Shown here one piece after another: positions 1 to 12,500 of a stretch of 64,000 bases of DNA. The notes under the pieces are model-generated. The model was not told the origin of the DNA, did not search any database, and saw nothing but the letters and a program-made list of their open reading frames with translations. Position 1 is the first letter of the stretch, and each line of letters opens with the position of its first letter. The translations under genes and the position numbers were made by a program. The DNA comes from Posidonia oceanica (lineage: Eukaryota > Streptophyta > Magnoliopsida > Alismatales > Posidoniaceae). The DNA lies in assembly GCA_037176725.1 (NCBI GenBank), contig JAZBRS010000074.1, positions 67,088,001 through 67,152,000 on the forward strand. The letters are read 5' to 3'.

Positions 1-446
1 GTCCGAAACCTATCCTTTCCGGTCGATAAGTCCGAAACTTATCATCCAACCTTTGCGGTCGATAGGTTCGAAACCTATCCTTTCTGGTCGAGAAGTCCGT
101 AACTTATTATCCAACCTTTGCGGTCGATGGGTCGGAAACCTATCCTTTCCTGTAGATAAGTCCGTAACTTATCATCCTACCTTTGCGGTCGATTGGTCCG
201 AAACCTATCCTATCCAGTCGATAAGTCCGTAACATATCATCCAACCTTTGCGGTCGTTGGGTCCAAAACCTATACTTTCTTGTCGATAAGTCTGAAACTT
301 ATCATCCAACATTTGCGGTCGATGGGTCCAAAACCTATCCTTTCCGGTCGATAAATCCGTAACATATCATCCAACCTTTGTGGCCGAAAGGTCCGAAACC
401 TATCCTTTCCGATCGATAAGTCCGTAACTTATCATCCAACCTTCGC

Positions 447-504
447 GGTCGTTGGTTCCGAAACCTATCCTTTCCGGTCGATCGGTCCCAAACCTATCCT
501 TTCC
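447..504 (+). repeat. A-A-B unit: extra half A (copy 1)
   Basis: Two half-A copies (447-475 and 476-504) stand side by side before the next B half. The second carries the diagnostic variant gatcggtcccaaacc. The insertion adds exactly 29 bp and restores register at once. It marks one member of a three-member family. Confidence 0.9.
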
Positions 505-670
505 GGTCGATAAGTCCGTAACTTATCATCCAACCTTTGCGGTCGAAAGGTCCGAAACCTATCCTTTCCGATCGATAACTCCGTAACTTATAAGCCAACC
601 GTTGCTGTCGATGGGTCAGAAACCTATCCTTTCCGGTCGATAAGTCCGTAACTCATCATCCAACCTTTGC

Positions 671-930
671 GGTCGATGGGACCGAAACCTATCCTTTCCG
701 GTCGAAAAGTCCGAAACTTATCATCCTACCTTTGCGGTCGATGGGTCCCAAACCTATCCTATCCGATCGATAAGTCCGTAACTTATCATCCGACCGTTGC
801 GGTCGATGGGTCCGAAACCTATCCTTTCCGGTCGAAAAGTCCGAAACTTATCATCCTACCTTTGCGGTCGATGGGTCCCAAACCTATCCTATCCGATCGA
901 TAAGTCCGTAACTTATCATCCGACCGTTGC
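671..930 (+). repeat. two-unit (130-bp) tandem duplication
   Basis: 671-800 and 801-930 are the same two-unit block. I see one difference, gggaccg against gggtccg near 681. Both carry ggtcgaaaagtccg followed by catcctacc and cctatccgatcg. It is a small and probably recent local duplication. Confidence 0.85.
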
Positions 931-2165
931 GGTCGATGGGTCCGAAACCTATCCTTTCCAGTCGATAAGTCCGAAACTTATCATCCAACCTTTGCGGTCG
1001 ATGGGTCCCAAACCTATCCTTTCCGGTCGATAAGTCCGTAACTTATCATCCAACCTTTGCGGTCGAAAGGTCCGAAACCTATCCTTACCGATCGATAAGT
1101 CCGTAACTTATCATCCAACCTTTGCTGTCGATGGGTCCGAAACCTATCCTTTCCGGTCGATAAGTCCGAAACTTATCATCCAACCTTTGCGGTCGATAGG
1201 TACGAAATCTATCCTTTCCGGTCGATAAGTCCATAACTTACCATCCAACCTTTGCGGTCGATGGGTCCGAAACCTATCCTTTCCAGTCGATAAGTCCGTT
1301 ACTTATCATCCAACTTTTGCGGTCGATAGGTCTGATACCTTTCCTTTTCGGTCGATAAGTTCGTAACTTATCATACAACCGTTGCGGTCGATGGGTCCGA
1401 AACCTATCCTTTCCGGTCGATAAGTCCATAACTTATCATCCAACCTTTGCGGTCGTTGGGTCAGAAACCTATCCTTTCTGGTCGATAAGTCTGAAACTTA
1501 TCATCCAACATTTGCGGTCGATGGGACCAAAACCTATCCTTTCCTGTCGATAAGTCCGTAACATATCATCCAACCTTTGCAGCCGATAGGTCCGAAACCT
1601 ATCCTTTCCGATCGATAAGTCCGTAACATATCATCCAACCTTTGCGGTCAATGGGTCCGAAACCTATCCTTTCCGGTCGATAAGTCCGTAACTTACCATC
1701 CAGCCTTTGCGGTCGATGGGTTCAAAACCTATCCTTTCTAGTCGATAAGTCCACAACTTATCATCCAACCTTTGCAGTCGAGGGGTCCGAAACCTATCCT
1801 TTCCGGTCGATCAGTCCGTAATTTATCATCCAACCTTTGCAGTCGATGGGTCCGAAACCTATCCTTTCCGGGCGATAATTCCGTAACTCATCATCCAACC
1901 TATGCGGTCGATGGGTCTGAAACCTATCCTTTCCAGTCGATAAGTCCGTAACTTATCATCCAACCTTTGCGGTCGACGGGTCTGAAACCTATCCATTCCG
2001 GTCGATATGTCCGAAAATTATCATCCAAACTTTGCGGTCGATGGGTCCGAAACCTATCCTCTCCGGTCGATAAGTCCGTAACATATCATCCAACCTTTGC
2101 GGCCGATAGGTCCGAAACCTATCCTTTCCGCTCGATAAGTCCGTAACTTATCTTCCAACCTTCGC

Positions 2166-2223
2166 GGTCGTTGGGTACGAAACCTATCCTTTCCGGTCGA
2201 TCGGTCCCAAACCTATCCTTTCC
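2166..2223 (+). repeat. A-A-B unit: extra half A (copy 2)
   Basis: Half A occurs twice (2,166-2,194 and 2,195-2,223), with the same gatcggtcccaaacc variant as at 476. The offset from the first copy is 1,719 bp, which is 26 units plus one A half. The A-A-B therefore travelled within a larger duplicated block. Confidence 0.9.
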
Positions 2224-3754
2224 GGTCGATAAGTCCGTAACTTATCATCCAACCTTTGCGGTCGAAAGGTCCGAAACCTATCCTTTCCGATCGATAAGTC
2301 CGTAACTTATCAGCCATCCTTTGCTGTCGATGGGTCAGAAACCTATCCTTTCCGGTCGATAGGTCCGTAACTCATCATCCAACCTTTGCGGTCGATGGGT
2401 CCGAAACCTATCTTTTCCGGTCGATAAGTCCGAAACTGTTCATCCTACCTTTGCGGTCGAAGGGTCCCAAACCTATCCTATCCGGTCGATAAGTCCGTAA
2501 CTTATCATCCGACCGTTGTGGTCGATGGTTGCGAAACCTATCCTTTCCAGTCGATAAGTCCGAAACTTATCATCCAACCTTTGCGGTCGATGGGTTCGAA
2601 ATCTTTCCTTTCTTGTCGATAAGTACGTAAGTTATCATCCAACCTTTGTGGTCGACGGGTCCGAAACCAATCCTTTCCGGTCGATAAGTCCGTAATTTAT
2701 CATCGAACCTTTGCGGTCGATGGGTCCGAAACCTATCCTTTCCGGTCGATAAGTCCGAAACTTATCATCCAACCTTTGCGGTCGAAAGGTTCGAAACCTA
2801 TCCTTTCCGATCAATAAGTCCATTACTTACCATCAAACATTTGCAGTCGATGGGTCCGAAACCTATCCTTTCCTGTCGATAAGTCCGTAACTTATCATCC
2901 TACCTTTGCAGTCGATAGGTCTGATACCTATCCTTTTCGGTCGATAAGTTCGTAACTTATCATACAACCTTTGCGGTCGATGGGCCCGAAACCTATCCTT
3001 TCCGGTCGATAAGTCCGTAACTTATCATCCAACCTTTGCGGTCGATGGGTCCGAAACCTATCCTTTCCGGCCGATAAGTCCGAAACTTATCATCCAACCT
3101 CTACGGTCGATTAGTCCGAAACCTTTCCTTTCCGGTCGATAAGTCCGTAACTTATCATCCAACCATTGCGGTCGTTGGGTCCGAAACCTATCCTTTCCGG
3201 TCGATAAGTCCATAACTTAACATCCAACCTTTGCGGTCGTTGGGTCCGAAACCTATCCTTTCCGGTCGATAAGTATGAAACTTATCATCCAACCTTTGCG
3301 GTCGATGGGTCCAAAACCTATCCAGTGCGGTCGATAAGTCCGTAACTTATCATCCAACCTTTGCGGTCGATAGGTCCGAAACGTATCCTTTCCGATCACG
3401 AAGTCCGTAACTTATCATCCAACCTTAGGGGTCGATGGGTCCGAAACCTATCCTTTCCAATCGATAAGTCCGTAACTTATCATCCAACCATTGTGGTCGA
3501 TTGGTCCGAAACCATTCCTTTCCGTTCGACAAGTCCGAAACTTATCATCCGACCTTTGCGGTCGATGGGTCCGAAACCTATCCTTTCCGGTCGATATGTC
3601 CGAAACTTATTATCCAACCTTTGCAGTTGATAGGACCGAAACCTATCCTTTCCGGTCGATAAGTCCGTAACTTATCATCCAACCTTTGCGGTCGTTGGGT
3701 CCGAAACCTATCCTTTCTGGTCGAAAAGTCTGAAACTTATTATCCAACCGTTGC

Positions 3755-4534
3755 GGTCGATGGGTCCGAAACCTATCCTTACCTGTCGATAAGTCCGAAG
3801 CTTATCATCCAACCATTGCGGTTGATTGGTCTGAAACCTATCCTTTCTGGTCGAAAAGTCCGAAACTTATCATCCAACCTTTGCGGTCGATGGGTTCGAA
3901 ACCTATCCTTTCCGGTCGATAAGTCCGTAACTTATCACCCAACGTTCGCGGTCGATGGGTTCGAAACCTATCCTTTCCGGTCGATAAGTCCGTAATTTAT
4001 CATCCAAGCTTTGCGGTCGATAGGTCCGAAACCTATCCTTTCCGGTCGATAAGTCCGTAACTTATCATCCAACCTTTGTGGTCGTTGGGTCCGAAACCTA
4101 TTCTTTCTGGTCGATAAGTCTGAAACTTATCATCCAACCTTTGTGGTCGATGGGTCCGAAACCTATCCTTACCTGTCGATATGTCCGAAGCTTATCATCC
4201 AACCATTGCAATTGATAGGTCCAATGCCTATCCTTTCCTGTCGAAAAGTCCGAAACTTATCATCCAACCTTTGCGGCCGATGGGTCCGAAACCTATCCTT
4301 TCCGGTCGATAAGTCCGTAACTTATCATCCAACGTTCGCTGTCGATGGGTCCGAAACCTATCCTTTCCGGTCGATAAGTCCGTAACTTATTATCCAACCA
4401 TTGCGGTCGATGGGTCCGAAACCTATCCTTTCCGGTAGATAAGTCCATAACTTATCATCCAACCTTTGCGGTCGTTGGGTCCGAAACCTATCCTTTCCGG
4501 TCGATAAGTATGAAACTTACTGACAAACCTTTGC
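3755..4534 (+). repeat. 390-bp (six-unit) local duplication
   Basis: The variant run ttacctgtcgata, then gtccgaagctt and aaccattgcggttgat near 3,780-3,830, recurs near 4,170-4,220 at an offset of 390 bp, six units. In later copies in the window (10,670, 20,160, 30,480, 42,430) this run is single. Extra units were therefore gained here or lost elsewhere. The outer limits given are approximate. Confidence 0.6.
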
Positions 4535-5269
4535 GGTCGAAGGGTCCAAAACCAATCCATTCCGGTCGATAAGTCCGTTACTTATCATCCAACCTTTGCG
4601 GTCGATAGGTCCGAAACCAATCCTTTCCGATCGAGAAGTCCGTAACTTATCATCCAACCATTGGGGTCGATGGGTCTGAAACCTATCCATTCCAATCGAT
4701 AAGTGTGTAACTTATCATCCAACCTTTGTGGTCGATGGGTCCGAAACCTTTCCTTTCCGTTCGATAAGTCCGAAACTTATCATCCAACCTTTGCCGTCAA
4801 TGGGTCCGAAACCTATCCTTTCCGGTCGATAAGTCCGTAACTTAATATCCAACCGCTACAGTCGATAGGTGCGAAACCTATCCTTTCCGGTCGATAAGTC
4901 CGAAACTTATCGTCCAACCTTTGCGGTCCATGGGTCCGAAGCCAATCCTTTCCGGTTGATAAGTCCGAAACTTATCATCCAACCTTTGCGGTCGATAGGT
5001 CCGAAACCTATCCTTTCCGGTCGATAAGTCCGTAACTTATCAAACTAACTTTGCGGTCGATAGGGCCGAAACCTATCCTTTCCGGTCGATAAGTCCGAAA
5101 CATATCATCCAACCTTTGTGGTCGATAGGTCCGAAACCTATCCTTTCCGATCGATAAGTCCGTAACTTATCATCTAACCTTTGCGGTCGTTGGGTCCAAA
5201 ACCTATCCCTTCTGGTCGATAAGTCTGAAACTTATCATCCAACATTTGCGGTCGATGGGACCAAAACCT

Positions 5270-8200
5270 ATCCTATCCTGTCGATAAGTCCGCAACATAT
5301 CATCCAACAATTGCGGCCGATTGGTCCGAAACCTATCCTTTCCGATCGATAAGTCCGTAACATATCATCCAACCTTTGCGGTCGTTGGGTCCGAAACCTA
5401 TCCTTTCCGGTCGATAAGTCCGTAACTTATAGTCCAGCCTTTGCGGTCGATGGGTTCGAAACCTATCCTTTCTAGTCAATAAGTCCGCAACTTATCATCC
5501 AACCTTTGCGGTCGATGGGTCCGAAACCTATCCTTTCCGGTCGATAAGTCCGTAATTTATCATCCAACCTTTGCAGTCGATGGGTCCGAAAACTATCCTT
5601 TCCGGGCGATAAGTCAGTAAATCATCATCCAACCTTTGCGGTGGATGGGTCCGAAACCTATACTTTCCAGTCGTTAAGTCCGTAACTTATCATCCAACCT
5701 TTGCGGTCGATGGGTCTGAAACCTCTCCTTTCCGGTCGATATGTCCGAAACTTATCATCCAACCTTTGTGGTCGATGGGTCCGAAACCTATCCTTTCCGG
5801 TCGATAAGTCCGTAACTTATCATACAACCTTTGCGGTCGATAGGTCCAAAACCTATCCTTTCCGGTCGATAAGTCCGTTACTTTTCCTCCAACCTTTGCG
5901 GTCGATAGGTCCGAAACCTATCCTTTCCGGTCGATAAGTCCGAAACTTATCATCCAAACTTTGCGGTCGATAGGTCCGAATCCTATCCTTTCTGGTCGAT
6001 AAGTCCATAACTTATCATCCAACCTTTGCGGTCGATGGGTCCGAAACCTATCCTTTCCGTTCGATAAGTCTGTAACTTATCATCCATCCTTTGCGGTCGA
6101 TAGGTTCGAAACCAATCCTATCCGGTCGTTAAGTCCGTTACTTATCATCCAACCTTAGCGGTCGTTGCGTCCGTAACCTATCCTTTCTGTTCGATAAGTC
6201 TGAAACTTATCATCCAACCTTTGCGGTCGATAGGTGCGAAACCTACCCTTTTCGGTCGATAAGTCCGAAACTTATCATCCAACCATTGCGGTTGATGGGT
6301 CCGAAACCAATCCTTTCCGTTCGATTAGTCCGAAACTTTTCATACAACCTTTGCGGTCGATAGGTCCGAATCCTATCCTTTCCGGTCGATAAGTCCGTTA
6401 CTTTTCATTCAACCTTTGCGGTCGATAGGTCCGAAACCTATCCTTTCCGGTCGATAAGTCCGAAACTGATAATCCAACCTTTGCGGTCGATAGGTTCGAA
6501 ACCTATCCTTTCCGGTCGATAAGTCCGTAACTTATCATCCAACCTTTGAGGTCGATGGGTCCGAAACCTATCCGTTCCTGTCGATAAGTCCGTAACTTAT
6601 CAACCTACCTTTGCGGTCGATAGGTCTGAAACCAATCCTATCCGGTCGATAAGACCGTAACTTATCATCCAACCTTTGCTGTCGATGGGTCCGAAACCTA
6701 TCCTTTCTGGTCGTTAAGTCTGAAACTTATCATCCAACATTTGCTGTCGATGGGTCCAAAACCTATCCTTTCCAGTCGATAATTCCGTAACATATAATCC
6801 AACCTTTGCGGCCGATAGGTCCGAAACCTATACTTTCCGATCGATAAGTCCGTAACATATCATCCAACCTTTGCGGTCGTTGGGTCCCAAACCTATCCTT
6901 TCCGGTCGATTAGTCCGTAACTTATCATCCAACCTTTGCGGTCGAAAGGTCCGAAACCTATCCTTTCCAATCGATAAGTCCGTAACTTATCATCCAACCT
7001 TTGCTGTCGATGGGTCTGAAACTGATCCCTTCCGGTCGATAAGTCCGTAACTCATCATCCAACCTTTGCGGTCGATGGGTCCCAAACCAATCCAATCCGG
7101 TCGATAAGTCCGTAACTTATCTTCCGACCGTTGCGGTCGATGGGTCCGAAACCTATCCTTTCCAGTCGATAAGACCGAAACATATCATCCAACCTTTGCG
7201 GTCGATGGGTTCGAAACCTTTCCTTTCTTGTCGATAAGTCCGTAACTTATCATCCAACCTTTGCGGTCGACGGGTCCGAAACCTATCCAGTCTGGTCGAT
7301 AAGTCAGTAATTTATCAGCGAACCATTGCGGTCGATGGGTCCGAAACCTAACCTTTCTGGTCGATATGTCCGAAACTTATCATCCAACCTTTGCAGTCGA
7401 TCGGTTCGAAACCTATCCTTTCCGGTCGATAAGTCCGTAACTTACCATCCAACCTTTGCGGTCGATGGGTCCGAAACCTATGCTTTCCTGTCGATAAGTC
7501 CGTAATATATCATCCAACCTTTGCGGCCGATAGGTCTGAAACCTATCCTTTCTGATCGATAAGTCCGTAACTTATCATCCAACCTTTGCGGTCAATGGGT
7601 CCGAAACCTATCCTTTCCGGTCGATAATCCGTAACTTATCATCCAGTCTTTGCGGTCGATGGGTTTGAAACCTATCCTTTCTAGTCGATAAGTCCGTAAC
7701 TTATCATCCAACCTTTGCGGTCGACGGGTCCGAAACCTATCCTTTATGGTCGATAAGTCCGTAATTTATCATCCAACCTTTGCAGCGATGGGTCCGAAAC
7801 CTATCCTTTCCGGGCGATAAGTCCGTAACTCATCATCCAACCTCTGCGGTCGATGGGTCTGAAACCTATCCTTTCCAATCGATAAGTCCGTAACTTATCA
7901 TCCAACCTTTGCGGTCGACGGGTCTGAAACCTATCCTTTCCGGTCGATATGTCCGAAAATTATCATCCAACCTTTGCGGTCGATGGGTCCGAAACCTATC
8001 CTGCCCGGTCGATAGGTCTGTAACTTATCATACAACCTTTGCGGTCGATCGGTCCAAAACCTATCCTTTCCGGTCGATAAGTCTGTTACTTTTCATCCAA
8101 CCTTTGCGGTCGATAGGTCCGAAACCTATCCTTTCCAGTCGATAAGTCCAAAACTTATCATCCAAACATTGCGGTCGATAGGTCCGAAACCTATCCTTTC

Positions 8201-8700
8201 TGGTCGATAGGTCCGTAACTTATCATCCAACCTTTGCGGTCGATGAGTCCGAAACCTATCCTTTCCGGTCGATAAGTCCGTAACTTATCATCCATCCTTT
8301 GCGGTCGATAGGTTCGAAACCAATCCAATCCGGTCGTTATGTCCGTTACTTATCATCCAACCTTCGCGGTCGTTGGGTCCGAAACCTATCCTCTCTGGTC
8401 GATAAGTCTGAAACGTATCAACCAACCTTTGCGGTCGATAGGTCCGAAACCTATCCTTTCCGGTCGATATGTCCGAAACTTATCATCCAACCATTGCGGT
8501 AGATGGGTCCGAAACCTATCCTTTCCGTTCGATAAGTCCGAAACTTATCATACAACCTTTGCGGTCGATAGGTCCGAATCCTATCCTTTCCGGTCGATAA
8601 GTCCGAAACTTATCATCAAACCTTTGCGGTCGATAGGTCCGAAACCGATCCTTTCCGGTCGATAAGTCCGTAGCTTATCATCCAACCTTTGCGGTCGATG
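5270..8700 (+). repeat. two copies of a 34-unit block, offset 2,208 bp
   Basis: About 5,270-6,500 matches about 7,480-8,700 in order and variant content. Shared marks include cagcctttgc or cagtctttgc followed by gggtt(c/t)gaaacc, and catccatcc then gataggttcgaaaccaatcc. The offset is 34 x 65 minus 2. The two missing bases are single deletions near 7,628 and 7,785 in the second copy. Limits are by eye. Confidence 0.7.
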
Positions 8701-9016
8701 GGTCCGAAACCTATCCTTTCCTGTCGATAAGTCCGTAACTTATCATCCTACCTTTGCGGTCGATTGGTCCGAAACCTATCCTATCCAGTCGATAAGTCCG
8801 TAAGTAATCATCCAACCTTTGCAGTCGTTGGGTCCGAAACCTATCCTTTCTGGTCGATAAGTCTGAAACTTATCATCCAACATTGCGGTCGATGGGTCCA
8901 AAACCTATCCTTTCCGTTCGATAAGTCCGTAACATATCTTCCAACCTTTGCGGCCGATAGGTCCGAAACCTATCCGTTCCGATCGATAATTCCGTAACTT
9001 ATCATCCAACCTTTGC

Positions 9017-9074
9017 GGTCGTTGGGTCCGAAACCTATCCTTTCCGATCGATCGGTCCCAAACCTATCCTTTTG
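9017..9074 (+). repeat. A-A-B unit: extra half A (copy 3)
   Basis: Half A occurs twice (9,017-9,045 and 9,046-9,074), again with gatcggtcccaaacc in the second. The offset from 2,195 is 6,851 bp: 105 units, plus one A half, minus the three single-base deletions near 7,628, 7,785 and 8,884. Confidence 0.9.
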
Positions 9075-9599
9075 GGTCGATAAGTCCGTAACTTATCATC
9101 CAACCTATGCGGTCGAAAGGTCCGAAACCTATCCTTTCCGATCGATAAGTCCGTAACTAATCATCCAACCTTTGCTGTCGATGGGTCAGAAACCTATCCT
9201 TTCCGGTCGATAAGTCCGTAACTCATCATCCAACCTTTGCGGTCGATGGGTCTGAAACCTATCCTTTCCGGTCGATAAGTCCGAAACTTATCATCCTACC
9301 TTTGCGGTCGATGGGTCCCAAACCTATCCTATCCGGTCGATAAGTCCGTAACTTATCATCCGACCGTTGTGGTCGATGGGTCCGAAACCAATCCTTTCCA
9401 GTCGATAAGTCCGAAACTTATCATCCAACCTTTGCGGTCGATGGGTTCGAAACCTTTCCTTTCTAGTCGATAAGTCCGTAACTTATCATCCAACCTTTGC
9501 GGTCGACGGGTCCGAAACCAATCCTTTTCGGTCAATACGTCCGTAATTTATCATCGAACCTTTGCGATCGATGGGTCCGAAACCTATCCTTTCCGGTCG

Positions 9600-12500
9600 A
9601 TAAGTCCGAAACTTATCATCCAACCTTTGCGGTCGATAGGTTCGAAACCTATCCTTTCCGGTCGATAAGTCCGTAACTTACCATCCAACCTTTGCGGTCG
9701 ATGGGTCCGAAACCTATCCTTTCCTGTCGATAAGTCCGTAACTTATCATCCTACCTTTGCGGTCGATAGGTCCGATACCAATCCGTTTCGGTCGATAAGT
9801 TCGTAACTTATCATCCATCCTTTGCGGTCAATGGGTCCGAAACCTATCCTTTCCGGTCGATAAGTCCGTAACTTATCATCCAACCTTTGCGGTCGAGGGG
9901 TCCGAAACCTATCCTTTCTGGTCGATAAGTCCGTAGCTTATCATCCAACCTCCACGGTCGATTAGTCCGAAACCTATCCTTTCCGGTCGATAAGTCCGTA
10001 ACTTATCATCCAACCATTGCGGTCGTTGGGTCCGAAACCTATCCTTTCCGATCGATAAGTCCGTAACTTATCATCCAACCTTTGTGGTCGATGGGTTCGA
10101 AACCTATCCTTTCTTGTCGATAAGTCTGTAACTTATCATCGAACCTTTGCGGTCGTTGGGTCCGAAACCTATCCTTTCCGGTCGATAAGTTTGAAACTTA
10201 TCATCCAACCCTTGCGGTCGAAGGGTCCAAAACCTATCCATTGCGGTCGATAAGTCCGTAACTTATCATCCAACCATTGCGGTCGATAGGTCCGAAACGT
10301 ATCCTTTCCGATCGAGAAGTCCGTAACTTATCATCCAACCATAGGGGTCGATGGGTCCGAAACCTATCCTTTCCAATCGATAAGTCTGTAACTTATCATC
10401 CAACCATTGTGGTCGATGGGTCCGAAACATTTCCTTTCCGTTCGATAAGTCCGAAACTTATCATCCGACCTTTGCGGTCGGTGGGTCCGAAACCTATCCT
10501 TTCCGGTCGATATGTCCGAAACTTATTATTCAACCTTTGCAGTTGATAGGTCCGAAACCTATCCTTTCCGGTCGATATGTCCGTAACTTATCATCCAACC
10601 TTTGCGGTCGTTGGGTCCGAAACCTATTCTTTCTGGTCGATAAGTCTGAAACTTATCATCCAACCTTTGTGGTCGATGGGTCCGAAACATATCCTTACCT
10701 GTCGATAAGTCCGAAGCTTATCATCCAACCATTGCGGTTGATAGGTCCGAAACCTATCCTTTCCGGTCGATAAGTCCGAAACTTATCATCCAACCTTTGC
10801 GGTCGATGGGTCCGAAACCTATCCTTTCCGGTAGATAAGTCCGTAACTTATCATCCAACGTTCGCGGTCTTTGGGTCCGAAACCAATCCTTTCCGGTCGA
10901 TAAGTCAATAACTTATCATCCAACCTTTGCGGTCGTTGGGTCCGAAACCTATCCTTTCCGGTCGATAAGTATGAAACATATCATCCAACCTTTGCGGTCG
11001 AAGGGTCCAAAACCAATCCATTCCGGTCGATAAGTCCGTAACTTATCATCCAACCATTGCGGTCGATAGGTCCGAAACCTATCTTTTCCTGTCGATAAGT
11101 CCGTAACTTATCTTCCTACCTTTGCTGTCGATAGGTCCAAAACCTATCCTATCCGGTCGATAAGTCCGTAACTTATCATCCAACCTTTGCGGTCGTTGGG
11201 TCCGAAACCTATCCTTTCTGGTCGATAAGTCTAAAACTTATCATCCAACATTTGCGGTCGATCGGTCCAAAACCTATCCTTTCCGGTCGATAAGTCCGTA
11301 ACATATCATCCAACCTTTGCGGCCAATAGGTCCGAAATCTATCCTTTCCGATCGATAAGTCCGTAACTTATCATCCAACCTTTGCGGTCGTTGGGTCCGA
11401 AACCTATCCTTTCCGGTCGATAAGCCTGAAAATTATCATCCAACCTTTGCGGTCGATGGGTCCCAAACCTATCCTTTCCTGTCGATATGTCCGTAACTTA
11501 TCATCCAACCTTTGCGGTCGAAAGGTCCGAAACCTATCCTTTCCGATCGATAAGTCCGTAACTTATCATCCAACCTTTGCTGTCGATGGGTCTGAAACCA
11601 ATCCATTCCGGTCGATATGTCCGTAACTCATCATCCAACCTTTGCGGTCGATGGGTCCGAAACCTATCCTTTCCCGTCGATAAGTCCGAAACTTATCATC
11701 CTACCTTTGCGGTCGTTGGGTCCCAAACCTATCCTTTCCGGTCGATAAGTCCGTAACTTATCAGCCGACCGTTGCGGTCGATGGGTCCGAAACCTATCCA
11801 TTCCAGTCGATAAGTCCGATACTTATCATCCAACCTTTGCGGTCGATGGGTTCGAAACCTTTCCTTTCTAGTCGATAAGTCAGTAACTTATCATCCAACC
11901 TTCGCGGTCGATGGGTACGAAACCTATACTTTCCGGTCGATAAGTCCGTAATTTATCATCGAAGCTTTGCGGTCGATGGGTCCGAAACCTATCCTTTCCG
12001 TTCGATATGTCCGAAACTTGTCATCCAACATTTGCGGTTGATAGGTTCGAAACCTATCCTTTCCGGTCGATAAGTCTGTAACTAATCATCCAACCTTTGC
12101 GGTCGATGGGTCAAAAACCTATCCATTCCTGTCGATAAGTCTGTAACATATCATCCTACCTTTGCGGTCGATAGGTCCGAAACCTATCCTATCCGGTCGA
12201 TAAGTCCGTAACAAATCATCCAACATTTGCGGTCGTTGGGTCCGAAACCTTTGCTTTCTGGTCGATAAGTCTGAAACTTATCATCCAACATTTGCGGTCG
12301 ATGGGTCCAAAACCTATCCTTTCTGGTTGATAAGTCCGTAACATATCATCCAACCTTTGCGGCCGATAGGTCCGAAACCTATCCTTTCCGATCGATAAGT
12401 CCGTAACTTATCATCCAACCTTTGCAGTCGTTGGGTCCGAAACCTATCCTTTCCGGTCGATAAGCTTGAAAATTATCATCCAACCATTGCGGTCGATTGG

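Larger units (their letters stand above)
1..9600. repeat. left flank of the array: older, mosaic duplications
   Basis: Only satellite units occur here, more divergent from each other than in the centre. A block of about 1 kb marked by an A-A-B unit recurs near 360-1,300, 2,080-3,000 and 8,940-9,870, with offsets of 1,719 and 6,851 bp. The stretch 5,270-6,500 recurs at 7,480-8,700 (offset 2,208 bp, 34 units minus two single-base deletions). Part of 3,360-4,600 is related to 10,277 onward. No gene or other element is visible. Confidence 0.8.

Noticed and set aside
9635..9653. A real tRNA gene or Pol III promoter
   Set aside because: Only a T-arm-like palindrome and B-box-like core are present. 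No acceptor, D or anticodon arm, A box or T-run terminator was found. It is kept as a hypothesis under findings only.
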